Notes under the pieces: model-generated
The model's database searches: none
Told to the model about the DNA's origin: nothing
Seen by the model: the letters and a program-made list of their open reading frames with translations, nothing else
Position numbers and translations under genes: made by a program
From: Spraguea lophii
Taxonomy: Eukaryota; Microsporidia; Spragueidae
Direction of reading: 5' to 3'
Length of the DNA: 64,000 nt
NCBI GenBank assembly: GCA_001887945.1
Contig: LDOQ01000174.1
Coordinates: 62,001-126,000 of the forward strand
Shown: one piece after another, positions 38,207 through 47,500 of the stretch
Numbering within the stretch: position 1 is the stretch's first letter
How the letters are laid out: each line of letters starts with the position of its first letter

Positions 38207-39550
38207 ATGACGATAATAGAAGAAAAAAACCACAAGATAAAAAATATTTATAAATCGAAATCAATAGATTTAGAAATTTTAACAGATGAAAAAATAGATG
38301 AAATTTCAGTAGAACAACTGGAAAATATAACTACTATTCCCAAGGTCAAAAAGGTTGTAGTGTTACCAGATATACATGGAGGTTATTTCTTTCCTATAGG
38401 ATGTGTTGCTGGCATAGAAGATTACATTGTTCCAGAGGGTGTTGGATATGATATTAACTGTGGTGTTCGTGTACTAAGAACTGGTGTTCTTGCCGATAAA
38501 TTTCTAGAAGTTAGAAATGAATTGGGAGAAGCAATCAGAAAAAAGATACCATCTGGAATGTATGATAAAAAAAATAAAAAAAACAGTGATGGTTTTTTAA
38601 ATAACATAGATTTACAAACATTAAATAAAATACTGGATGTTGGATGTGATGCACTAAAAGAATTTGGAATAGATAGTAGTTATGTAGAAAATAATGGTTC
38701 GTTGCTTGGTAATAGTAGAATTATAAGTCAGAAAGCAAAAAGTAAAGGTTTGAAAGAGTTAGGTTCTTTAGGAAGTGGAAATCATTATTTAGAAATACAA
38801 AAGATTGAAAATATATTAGATAAAAAGATAGCTGATACGTTAAATATTAAAGAAAATGAAATAATTGTTATGATACACACAGGAAGTAGAGGAGTAGGAC
38901 ATCAGATTCTAACAGATTTTAAAAATATATCATCAGACGTATATTTCGATATAAATTCAGAAAATGGGAAAAAATATATTCAAATGATGAACAGTGCAGC
39001 CAATTTTGCTTTTGCCAATAGAGCAGTAATTACAGAAAGAGTGAAAGAAGTTTTTAAAAAATTTTTTGATGTTGAAATAGCACTGATTTATGATGCTAGT
39101 CATAATATTGCATCACTTGAAAAAACATATATCAATGGAGAACAAAAAAATATTGTAATCCACAGAAAAGGTGCAGCAACAGCACAATCATCTTTAGATA
39201 ATTTACCCTCACCGTATAATTTATTAGGACAGCCAATACCAATAGGAGGCTCTATGGGAACAGCATCATATATTTTAGTTTCAAATAAAACTGATATATC
39301 TCTTTCTAGCTGTGCACATGGTGCTGGAAGGATTATAGCAAGAAAAGATGCCAAGAACAAATATACACCAGAAGAAATAAAAAATTACTTAGAATCAAAA
39401 AATATTGTTGTTCTTGCAAACGATAAAGAATTATTAGAAGAAGCACCACAAAATTATAAAGATATTGATAAAGTTGTAGAACAATTAGAAAATAAGAATA
39501 TTATAAAAAGAGTATGTAGATTATTACCTCTACTTGTTATTAAAGGATAA
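38207..39550 (+). CDS. RTCB: RtcB, 3'-phosphate RNA ligase
   Basis: RtcB joins 2',3'-cyclic phosphate and 5'-OH RNA ends, as in tRNA exon joining and XBP1 mRNA splicing in animals. The 447-residue product has all family blocks: DIHGGYFFPIG, GVGYDINCGVR (Mn-binding Cys), LGSLGSGNHYLE, MIHTGSRGVGH, HRKGAATA, GGSMGTASYI, and SSCAHGAGR with H371 as the GMP-accepting histidine. The length is closer to archaeal/eukaryotic than to short bacterial forms. CCC directly precedes ATG. Common yeasts use the unrelated ligase Trl1, so RtcB in this fungal relative is notable, and its neighbour IRE1 suggests a shared role. Confidence 0.96.
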   Translation: MTIIEEKNHKIKNIYKSKSIDLEILTDEKIDEISVEQLENITTIPKVKKVVVLPDIHGGYFFPIGCVAGIEDYIVPEGVGYDINCGVRVLRTGVLADKFLEVRNELGEAIRKKIPSGMYDKKNKKNSDGFLNNIDLQTLNKILDVGCDALKEFGIDSSYVENNGSLLGNSRIISQKAKSKGLKELGSLGSGNHYLEIQKIENILDKKIADTLNIKENEIIVMIHTGSRGVGHQILTDFKNISSDVYFDINSENGKKYIQMMNSAANFAFANRAVITERVKEVFKKFFDVEIALIYDASHNIASLEKTYINGEQKNIVIHRKGAATAQSSLDNLPSPYNLLGQPIPIGGSMGTASYILVSNKTDISLSSCAHGAGRIIARKDAKNKYTPEEIKNYLESKNIVVLANDKELLEEAPQNYKDIDKVVEQLENKNIIKRVCRLLPLLVIKG

Positions 39551-39613
39551 ATATTTTTATTACATTTATTCATCATTGATTAACTTTTTATTTTATTTTT
39601 ATTTGTATACCCA

Positions 39614-39784
39614 ATGAATAATTTATCTCAGAAACTTACAACAAAATTTGAATTATTTTTAAAATCTTTTGGTGATAATAATATAAAAGAAGAAGATAAA
39701 AATGAAATTGTTAGAGATTTGGAAGAATGTGTATTGGATATTACAATGAGTGTAGATAATGGAAATATTAAAAATATAAAATAA
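39614..39784 (+). CDS. Small 56-aa protein, possibly histone-fold-like
   Basis: ATG follows ATACCCA, so I take this as a real gene although very short. It reads MNNLSQKLTTKFELFLKSFG and continues as charged helices with a LEECVLDI motif. The spacing of FGD and the later LE..V.DI weakly recalls the first two helices of TAF13 histone folds, but a third helix is missing, and I do not assign it. It lies 63 bp after RTCB on the same strand and converges on GLE1. Confidence 0.5.
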   Translation: MNNLSQKLTTKFELFLKSFGDNNIKEEDKNEIVRDLEECVLDITMSVDNGNIKNIK

Positions 39785-39948
39785 TAACTAATTTTTTCAT
39801 ATTTCGAGAGTATCAAAAAATGACGAACAGAAAGAAATAAGGATTTACTGTATTTATTATTAAAAAATTCTTTATACAGATTGAAGTATCTATGAGTTAA
39901 TATGTAATAAAATATATTCTTTAAAAATAAAAATATGTAACCTTTGTA

Positions 39949-41199
39949 TTATTTTTTATTTATTATTTTAGTTGTTAAATTTTCTATTCTTACTCTACTT
40001 GGTTCATCTTCAAACATTTTTAAATATGTATCTCTTATATATTTCAATAAACCTATGAATCTTTCTTTGTATTCTTCTAACATTTTATCTCCTAGCACAG
40101 ATAGAAAACTTTCTAAAACATAAAAACTAGAATGGTTGGGTTCAACATTTAACAGGCCTGCTAAAAAGAACCAACTTTCTTTAAGATTATTTTTTATATC
40201 TAATAATCCAAAATATATAAGATATACACCTTTAATACTCTTTTCTTCAATTTTGGATGTAATTATTTTATTTTTAAAAATTAAACATAAAGAATCAAAT
40301 GTTTTTTCTTGATCATATATTTTTGATAGAAGGTATGCGTAACTTTTATATGAATCTTTGTGTTGTGATACCTGCACTCTTGCTTGTTCTATAATTTTAT
40401 TAGATAAATATTCCATAAAAATGTAACTGTTTTTAATAGGATCAAGTGTCTGTATTATTTTATCTATTTGATTGGTATCTGTTGTTATTTGTGATACTCT
40501 TTTAGAAACCGTTAAAATTATTTTGTTTTGTTGTCCTTTCTGTATTTTATTTCTATCATTTTCTATTAATTTTAAAATGGTTGAATATTCCTTTGTATTT
40601 ATTGATGTGTCGATGAAATGTTGTGTTAATGGAATATTAGTGAATATTGTTTCTTCTTTTGTTGAATTATCTATGTTTGGTTGTTCTGTATCTTTATCAT
40701 GGCTATGATTTTCAACTTCTGTCTGGGTTGGTATATTTAGTTGTTCTGATTTATCACTATTATCAGATACTGCTGAAATGGGAGTCTCTTCTTTTTTTTC
40801 TATTTCCTCTGTAAAAATGGAACTTGTGGACTTTTTCAAAATATCAGCGAATGGATTTTTGTTATTTGCAAGAGTTTTACTAAAATCAATATTTGATATT
40901 TTATCTTTTGCTGTATTATTTTGAAAACTAAAATTATTTTTACTTTCAAAAAATTTTGTTTTAGGACTTTTGTCTTGTTTTATAAAATTATTTGAATATT
41001 TTGGTTGATTTATTTTTTTTTCCTGAATTTTATTTTTATTTATTTCTTTGTTATACATTTCCAATCCTATTTTATAAACCAATTCCTTAAATTCTTTGTT
41101 CCATTTTTCTCTATCTATTTTTAATTGTTCTAATTTTTTATTCAACGTTTCAAATTTCCTTTCGTCAATTTTGCGAAACTCTTCATCGATATCTCGCAT
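39949..41199 (-). CDS. GLE1: Gle1, mRNA export factor at the nuclear pore
   Basis: Gle1 with InsP6 activates the DEAD-box ATPase Dbp5 on the cytoplasmic face of the nuclear pore. The product has 416 residues. An N-terminal coiled coil is at about 1-60 (RKIDERKFETLNKKLEQLK), followed by a low-complexity region with PTQTEV-like repeats. The C-terminal GLE1 domain is at about 205-416: KRVSQITTDTNQIDKIIQTL, then YIFMEYLSNKIIEQARVQV, corresponding to the Y.YIL..LAK.IV.QAE block of the family. CCC directly precedes ATG. Confidence 0.85.
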   Translation of the reverse strand: MRDIDEEFRKIDERKFETLNKKLEQLKIDREKWNKEFKELVYKIGLEMYNKEINKNKIQEKKINQPKYSNNFIKQDKSPKTKFFESKNNFSFQNNTAKDKISNIDFSKTLANNKNPFADILKKSTSSIFTEEIEKKEETPISAVSDNSDKSEQLNIPTQTEVENHSHDKDTEQPNIDNSTKEETIFTNIPLTQHFIDTSINTKEYSTILKLIENDRNKIQKGQQNKIILTVSKRVSQITTDTNQIDKIIQTLDPIKNSYIFMEYLSNKIIEQARVQVSQHKDSYKSYAYLLSKIYDQEKTFDSLCLIFKNKIITSKIEEKSIKGVYLIYFGLLDIKNNLKESWFFLAGLLNVEPNHSSFYVLESFLSVLGDKMLEEYKERFIGLLKYIRDTYLKMFEDEPSRVRIENLTTKIINKK

Positions 41200-41376
41200 G
41201 GGATAATGAATATTTTAATTTTCATCATAAGAAAGAAATCTTATATAAAATATTAATTTATATGATTATTTCATTGTAAATAAAACCTATAAATTTATTT
41301 TGTATGATAGTCTGATATAAAATAAATATTTTATTGGTTCTTAACAAACCTGAAACTTTTTATTATTATAAAATAA

Positions 41377-42291
41377 ATGATTGTTTCATTAAAAAATATG
41401 TGTAAGAGTATTAACCTTTATTATGTTGTCATATTTTATCTTCTTTTGTTTTTATTACTGGTTTTTATTCCACAAAGAAAACAAAAGAATTTTATAGAAG
41501 GTAATCAAATTTTAATAATAGGCGGCAGCACTGGTTTAGGCATTTCTTTGGCTATACAATTACAAGACATGGGATGCAAAGTTTATATAGCAGGAAGAAA
41601 TTTGGAAAAGTTAAAACATTTACAAAAAATACATGGTTTTAATTTTTATGTCTTAGATGTTAGAGATATAAATACTCTGAAAGTAATAACAGAAAAATTT
41701 AATTACGTGTTTTATTGTGCTGGATATTGTGTACCTGGTTATTTCATTGATTTAAAAATAGAAGATTTCAAACAAATGATGGATACTAATTTTTTTGGAT
41801 GTATAAACACTTTGAAATATCTTTTACACGCGAACAAAACACCGTTTTCATATATTGCAATTGCATCTACTGTATGTTATTATACATTTCCCGGATATTC
41901 TGGATATTCTCCTTCTAAAGCAGCTTTGAAATCATTTTTTGATGCTGCCGAATTAGAATTAGAAAAAAAGAATATAAAAAGTTATATTTATTTTGTTAAT
42001 ACTATAGATTCATTAGGATTTAAAAATGAAAATAAGACAAAACCAGAGTTTACTAAATATGTAGAAGGTGAAGCTACAGAAAAATCCAATCCCGATATTA
42101 GAGCATCAGTATTAATAAAAAGCTTAAAAGATGAAAGGACGAAAATAGTTAAAGATTTTGAAACACAAATTCTTAAAGTTGCACCATCAATCGATTATTT
42201 TAGTGAAATAATATATCTTCCATTGGCTATAATAATATTACCGGTATGGAATTATTATATAAGAAAATTATTTCTCAACCATCATCAATAA
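41377..42291 (+). CDS. TSC10: 3-ketodihydrosphingosine reductase (SDR family)
   Basis: It reduces 3-ketosphinganine to sphinganine with NADPH, the second step of sphingolipid synthesis, at the ER. The protein has 304 residues: an N-terminal membrane anchor (VVIFYLLLFLLLVFIP), the nucleotide-binding GGSTGLG loop, the FYCAG strand, an N-F-F-G helix and the catalytic Ser (IASTV), Tyr and Lys (YSGYSPSKAAL). KTKPEFTKYVEGEA matches the TSC10/KDSR-specific KP..T..IEG region, which separates it from other SDRs. A C-terminal hydrophobic segment is also present. It is divergent from GLE1 with a 177-bp spacer. Confidence 0.88.
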   Translation: MIVSLKNMCKSINLYYVVIFYLLLFLLLVFIPQRKQKNFIEGNQILIIGGSTGLGISLAIQLQDMGCKVYIAGRNLEKLKHLQKIHGFNFYVLDVRDINTLKVITEKFNYVFYCAGYCVPGYFIDLKIEDFKQMMDTNFFGCINTLKYLLHANKTPFSYIAIASTVCYYTFPGYSGYSPSKAALKSFFDAAELELEKKNIKSYIYFVNTIDSLGFKNENKTKPEFTKYVEGEATEKSNPDIRASVLIKSLKDERTKIVKDFETQILKVAPSIDYFSEIIYLPLAIIILPVWNYYIRKLFLNHHQ

Positions 42292-42474
42292 AATTTTATG
42301 AAATATTTTTAAAGAAATAAATGGTCTCAAATCATGAGAATATAAGACAATGAAAACTTTAACTAAATTAAAATATTATAAGTAAAATTATATTGAAATT
42401 ATCTGATTTTTCATTTTCTTATTTTTATTTGGTAATATTTTTTTGAATATTCTTTGATTATAATATTTATCCCC

Positions 42475-43308
42475 ATGCTTTTAATAACCGATGCAGTATG
42501 GAGTGTATCATCTACACATTTACGAATTTTAAAACTTTTAGAAAAACAAAAAACCATGAATTTCGAAAGAATAAAAAAAGTTGTAAACGTAGGAAATTTA
42601 AAAGGATACATAGACGATCTCATACAAGCCAAATTTCTTAACTTCAGAGATAGAAATTACCATTTAACATATTCTGGATATGATTGTATTGCCATAAACG
42701 ATCTTAGAAAAGATGGCTTAGAAGAAATGGGAGAAAAAATCGGGGTTGGAAAAGAATCTGATATATATATTGGAATGTATAAAGGTATAGATGTTGTGTT
42801 AAAATTTCATAGATTAGGAAGAACCAGTTTTAAAAATCTTAAAAACAAAAGAGCGTACACCAAAGAAAATCTCAGTTGGATGGAACTTTCTGCAGTATCA
42901 GCAAAAAGAGAATTTGAATATTTAAATATGTTTCAAGAATTAAATGTACCAGAAGTTTATACATTCAATAGACATGTATGTATAATGAAAAGATTAATAG
43001 ATTTTATACCACTTTATACAACAAAAGAATTCGATTATGAAATCATCTATAATCAAATGATAGATTTTATGGTAAATTTATATGAGAGAGGATACGTGCA
43101 TGGTGATTTCAATGAGTTTAATTGTATGATCAAAGGAAATGAGATTGTTGTTATAGATTTTCCACAGTGTGTTAAAATTGAAGATATATTTGCAGATAAA
43201 TATTTATTAAGAGATTTTGAATGTATAAAAAAATTCTTTTATAAAAAATTCAAATATACATCAAATAGAGATATACAGAATGAATTGGAAATTAAAATAA
43301 TTAAATAA
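42475..43308 (+). CDS. RIO2: RIO2 atypical kinase/ATPase, 40S maturation
   Basis: Rio2 binds pre-40S particles and promotes their late cytoplasmic maturation, near the NOB1 step. The product has 277 residues from the ATG at 42475, which follows CCCC; seven codons upstream are in frame but lack the signal. Residues 1-85 form the winged helix of RIO2 (HLRILKLLEKQK, YHLTYSGYDCIAI). The kinase domain follows: GVGKESDIYIG nucleotide loop, VVLKFHRLGRTSF, HGDFNEFN catalytic loop and VVIDFPQ metal-binding loop. It lacks the long C-terminal tail of yeast Rio2 (425 aa). Confidence 0.95.
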   Translation: MLLITDAVWSVSSTHLRILKLLEKQKTMNFERIKKVVNVGNLKGYIDDLIQAKFLNFRDRNYHLTYSGYDCIAINDLRKDGLEEMGEKIGVGKESDIYIGMYKGIDVVLKFHRLGRTSFKNLKNKRAYTKENLSWMELSAVSAKREFEYLNMFQELNVPEVYTFNRHVCIMKRLIDFIPLYTTKEFDYEIIYNQMIDFMVNLYERGYVHGDFNEFNCMIKGNEIVVIDFPQCVKIEDIFADKYLLRDFECIKKFFYKKFKYTSNRDIQNELEIKIIK

Positions 43309-44055
43309 ATATTATTTTACTTTTATTCAATAAAAACAATATTTATTTAATTATAATATGAGTGTAATTTGCCATTGGATTAGGTATAAATAGGTCTTTA
43401 TGATATTTTGAACTGATTGATATTTTATTATGGAACATAATTATTATTATCCTAATTAAATATATGTTAAAAAAATTGAATCTCTTTAAGACTGTAATAA
43501 TAGGATTAATAAGAATAACATCATATTTTTATTTCTAATGGCTGTTGTTCAATATAAATTAGATTTATAATTTAATTAATTTCCGGAAATGATTTGTATT
43601 ATTTATTTTAATCGTCAATATAATAAAATATATTTTTATATTTTTTCATATATACATTTATTATAGATATTTTTTATATTATTCTTTAATCTTTTAGTAA
43701 TTCTCTACCTATATTTTCTATAGGATAACTTACAGACAAAATAAATTATAATTTTAAAATACATATATATATAACACTTAAATTATAAAGGAATGTCAAC
43801 ATTAACAAACTTTATAATACATTCAACACAAAATAACAAAATATTTTAATTATAAAGATTTATAACATTTTATTTATCTACTTTTTTTATATTATACGAT
43901 TATAAAACTAAAATTCATTTCTCTTTATTTCAAAGAGATAAAAAAATATTTTGAAAACCTTCTTTTTTAGATACGTATAAATTATTTCAACAAAAAAATA
44001 ATGATTAAAATATTTTAATATAAAAATTGTATTCCAAAAATTTATTATTTATATT
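43309..44055. other. AT-rich spacer
   Basis: No gene or RNA feature is supported. Some patches (43360-43410 and 43540-43600) are a little less AT-rich but give no frame. Confidence 0.5.
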
Positions 44056-44613
44056 TCATATTTTTTTCTTTCTAAAAATATTTCTAAAAGACATTCTCTC
44101 TCTATCATAAACAGTAACAAAAATAAACAATGCTAAATAAAACAGATTATATTTGAGTATATTTGTTTTCAACATATTATATATATGTAAATATATTAAA
44201 AATTCACAAATATAATGTGTATATCGTAATTTATGATTTTTCTTATAAAAAATTTGATAATGTGCACAAAATTGTATTATATTCAACAAAATATAATAAA
44301 AAGATATTTTTATATTTTTATCTCTCAAATGCAGACTGAGAAAAAAATAATAACTTATTCCAAATAAAAATTGAAAAATTGACATTCTACTTTTATTGTA
44401 TCTAAAAATAATAGTTTCTATAAATCTTCTTGTTAAATGTAAATTAAAAAAATTTATCTTTGGAAATAGTGTAAGTAATCCAACAAAGTAAAATATAGAA
44501 TAATTATTTTTAGATAATAGCTTGTTATAATATCCATGACGAATAAAATTTCTCGCAAATAAAAAACTAAAAAGTGTTGTAAATATTACAAATATAAAAT
44601 ATATTTCCATCAT
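44056..44613 (-). CDS. Short 5-alpha-reductase-like membrane protein, probably polyprenol reductase
   Basis: The protein has 185 residues with several membrane helices. LHLTRRFIETIIFRYNKSRM followed by FGISYYFFLSL matches the (L/H)..RR..E..(F/L)...S...M....(Y/F)..G..(F/Y)Y block of SRD5A3/Dfg10, and THYICEFLIYL matches their PHY..E.LIY segment. Dfg10 makes dolichol from polyprenol in the ER, for N-glycosylation and GPI anchors. It is much shorter than the usual 250-320 residues, lacking N-terminal helices and the conserved C-terminal YK..FP.YP.R tail, so it may be a minimal or altered enzyme. TSC13-type enoyl reductase is the alternative. The start follows AACCCTCT. Confidence 0.55.
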   Translation of the reverse strand: MMEIYFIFVIFTTLFSFLFARNFIRHGYYNKLLSKNNYSIFYFVGLLTLFPKINFFNLHLTRRFIETIIFRYNKSRMSIFQFLFGISYYFFLSLHLRDKNIKISFYYILLNIIQFCAHYQIFYKKNHKLRYTHYICEFLIYLHIYNMLKTNILKYNLFYLALFIFVTVYDRERMSFRNIFRKKKI

Positions 44614-44647
44614 AGAGGGTTTATAAAATACTTTATTTAATTTATTT

Positions 44648-44797
44648 AATGAACCCTTTATTTATAAAAGTTTTCTGACATAATTGTGGTCTATAACTTT
44701 TTGTTTTTGAAATATATTTAAATTCGTATTAGCTGGTTTTGTTATAAACATACGTTAATCTTATTTTATTTTATATTCCAAAACGTTAGGATATACT
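44648..44797 (-). mobile_element. tRNA-derived SINE, copy 4 (5'-truncated, decayed)
   Basis: It aligns with the tail of SINE copy 1 in the same orientation: AATGAACCCTTTATTTAT, ATTGTGGTCTA, TTCGTATTAGCTGGTTTTG and ATTCCAAAACGTTAGGAT. About 150 bp remain, and the head is missing. It lies just upstream of the reductase-like gene. Confidence 0.6.
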
Positions 44798-45095
44798 TTT
44801 AGTTAATGGTTTTACAACTATTATAATAAATCATATCATGTAAATGTTAATATCGATTCATAATATTCTTATATATTTTATTTCTATAATTTTTTTTTGG
44901 TTATAAAAAGGGATACATATTATCTTTCATGTGTTAGTTAATAATATTAAATTTATTTTAGCATTCATTATATTATATTACCTATATCAATTATCTTTTA
45001 TCAACTCTATTATAATTTATTATAATAATTACTATATATATTCTTATTCATTATTATCTTTCTTGTCGTTAATTACATTTTATTATTTTTCTGAT

Positions 45096-45329
45096 TTATC
45101 TATCATAAGAATACAGAAATATATAATATAAAGAAAATGAAAGCAAAGAAAAAACTATTTGTAATATTGATAAGAATATATATATTATTATACGTTTTTT
45201 TAAATCCTGTAATAACATAAGTGCTGCTACTTCTAATTCATATTCATTGTTATTAATATCTTTAATTCTTGTTCTTATTGAATGTATTTCTTTATTGAAA
45301 AAAGTTTTAGTGAATGTATTAGTTGTCAT
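45096..45329 (-). CDS. Small tail-anchored membrane protein, unrecognised
   Basis: The product has 77 residues. A charged helical N-terminal half (NKEIHSIRTRIKDINNN, ELEVAALMLLQDLKKR) is followed by a C-terminal hydrophobic stretch (IIIYIFLSILQIVFSLLSF), so a tail-anchored topology is likely. ACACC directly precedes ATG. No family is recognised. It is small enough that chance cannot be excluded. Confidence 0.5.
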   Translation of the reverse strand: MTTNTFTKTFFNKEIHSIRTRIKDINNNEYELEVAALMLLQDLKKRIIIYIFLSILQIVFSLLSFSLYYIFLYSYDR

Positions 45330-45999
45330 GGTGTAATAAATAAAAAGAGACGTATATGTGATTATTTCCTTTTTTGTATAATGATATATATAGTCTGTTG
45401 AGATTTTATAGAAATAATTGTTTATTATTGAAAATATTATAATAGGGATTATATGTTAAGGATTATAAGTTTAATATAATACGTTACTCGATATATTAAA
45501 TCAGCAAATTCTATTGTTAAGGTTATAATTTAAATACTAAATTTTTATTATCTAACAAATGTTATTTCATTATATGTTAATTTAAAATGTAATCTTTATA
45601 ATATTTTCAAAAGAAAAAATATATTTTTTAGAATATTTGTATATTAGTTATATAATAAAATTCTTCTTATTTTAAATTATTATAATTATAATCTTTACGG
45701 TATTCGTATATACCTCTGAATGTAAAAATATTTTTTTTTTATTTTTTTAAAAAAACAATTTCTCTCTAAATATATAAAATTTATTTATATTTATTTTTTG
45801 AAGTTGGTTCTATAATATTTTTCCTTGGGATATGTGAATTCCCTTATAACTTAAAATCTATTATTTCACCTATTTCAAACGATATTTTATTGGTTAAAAT
45901 TCACAGGATAAATTCTCCCAAATTACTCAATCTACGAAATCCTATTTATTTATTGGTTCTTTTTTATTTATATATTAGATAAAAGTGCTATTTATATTG
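45330..45999. other. Spacer with a possible protein relic
   Basis: On the minus strand about 45785-45960 reads FRRLSNLGEFIL, then ILTNKISFEIGEIIDF and NSHIPRKNIIEP with two in-frame stops. It looks like a broken coding sequence, but I cannot name it. The remainder is AT-rich. Confidence 0.3.
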
Positions 46000-46665
46000 T
46001 TATCTAGAATGATGAGGGTCATCATACGGACCATCAACGTATTCATATTTATTTAAAGGTTTATTTACAGGGCTTGGTGGAGCAAGAAAACGCTTACCAT
46101 GGTTATATTCTTCTTGATCGTATTCAGTAAAAGTTGTTTCCAACTCGTTGCGTGGAATAATGAATATCAAAAAATCAAATACATCAGAAGTTTTTACTGC
46201 AGCGGAAAGGTCATTTTTTTGTAAAATTCTTCTTTTATTTTCTTCTGTATTTAACCAGGCTCGAAGAGTAAGTTCTTCAATAAAAACTTCAGCAATCTTG
46301 GAAAAAAGTATAGGGACTTCTGAAGCAACCATTTTCACTTCCTCTTCCACTTTCATAAGTCTTTTGATACGAGCTAATGGTAAACTAACATCTTTAATAT
46401 TCCAAGGTAAATTTTCAGCTTTATCTAACGATTCTATCCAAAACTTTTCTATTGTAGATATGGTTTTTTGTTTTAAAGAACGTAATGGTAGATTCATGGC
46501 TAAAATAATAGGGGTTTTTAAATATAAAAGATGAAACAAAACCAGTTTTAATTTTTGATACTCTAGACAGCAAGACAGATAGCGATTATAATGATCATCT
46601 AAACAGATATCACAGTATGATGGTGTTCCACCTTTTTGATCAATTCTTTTTTCTTCAAATCTCAT
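46000..46665 (-). CDS. HAP5: HAP5/NF-YC, CCAAT-binding factor subunit
   Basis: NF-YC pairs with NF-YB through histone folds and, with NF-YA, binds CCAAT boxes. The core is unmistakable: LPLARIKRLMKVEEEVKMV, LFSKIAEVFIEELTLRAW, TEENKRRILQKNDLSAAV and DFLIFIIPR. The full frame gives 221 residues. The homologous part starts near residue 57 (MNLPLRSL; ATG at 46497), which may be the true start. It follows AGCC, with CCCC further up. I keep the upstream ATG because the extra 56 codons are open, carry CDICLDDHYNRYLSCC, and share TAAACAGCAATGA with the SIN3 start. Confidence 0.92.
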   Translation of the reverse strand: MRFEEKRIDQKGGTPSYCDICLDDHYNRYLSCCLEYQKLKLVLFHLLYLKTPIILAMNLPLRSLKQKTISTIEKFWIESLDKAENLPWNIKDVSLPLARIKRLMKVEEEVKMVASEVPILFSKIAEVFIEELTLRAWLNTEENKRRILQKNDLSAAVKTSDVFDFLIFIIPRNELETTFTEYDQEEYNHGKRFLAPPSPVNKPLNKYEYVDGPYDDPHHSR

Positions 46666-47500
46666 TGCTGTTTAGAGATGTTTTGTAAAAAATCTGATAA
46701 TATATATTATCATAACACTGATAGATTTAAAAATCAATTATTTGTTCTGTATCGTTCTTTCAATTATATTATTTATTATAATTTTTTTCTTCTAATTCCA
46801 ATAAAAATTTTAATATGCTTTTATTAATACGCTTTTATTTTGTTTACCATCTTTAACTTTCATATTTTATCCATTACATTATTTTCTCAATTACTATAAA
46901 CACACCAAGATTTTTTAGCAACAATAAAATTAATATACGTAACAAAACAAAATATAAATACAATTAATATAAAACCATGATTCAAATAAAATACATTATA
47001 TTAAACATTCCAATAAAAATAATAAATAACTTTTAAAGCTTAGATACATATATTTTTATTCTTTATTTTATTTATCAGATATGAAAATAATAAATATTTA
47101 ATATAAAAGATAAAGAAAGACCAATGTGCTAGAATATAACACTTATAATGTTTTATAAAAAGACATTATAATTTTATAAAACAGTATAGCATGTTAACAT
47201 ATGAAATAAAATAAAATGATGTTTATTATCTTTAATTCTATTGGATAAACCGATAATCATATTGTTTTATATAATAGAACCTTAGAATATAAATATATAA
47301 ATAATAATTATAATGTTTTATAAATATTTTTATCAGTAATAAAGTAAATATAATAATTAAAACTTTTTATAGATTTATAAGATTAAAAGTTTTTACCGAA
47401 GTAAGAAAACTGTTAAAATATTAAGAAGATAAATATAAAATGTTTTATAAAAAAATATTTCTATATTTATAGAACAATCAATTTTTTATTTATGAAAATA
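46666..47500. other. AT-rich spacer between HAP5 and SIN3
   Basis: It contains the HAP5 upstream region and the SIN3 3' side. Nothing is recognised in it. Confidence 0.5.

Noticed and set aside
44931..45131. 66-codon hydrophobic plus-strand frame.
   Set aside because: It has no ATG (begins with GTG) and is tyrosine/isoleucine-rich as expected from random A/T; it also overlaps the better-supported minus-strand small gene.
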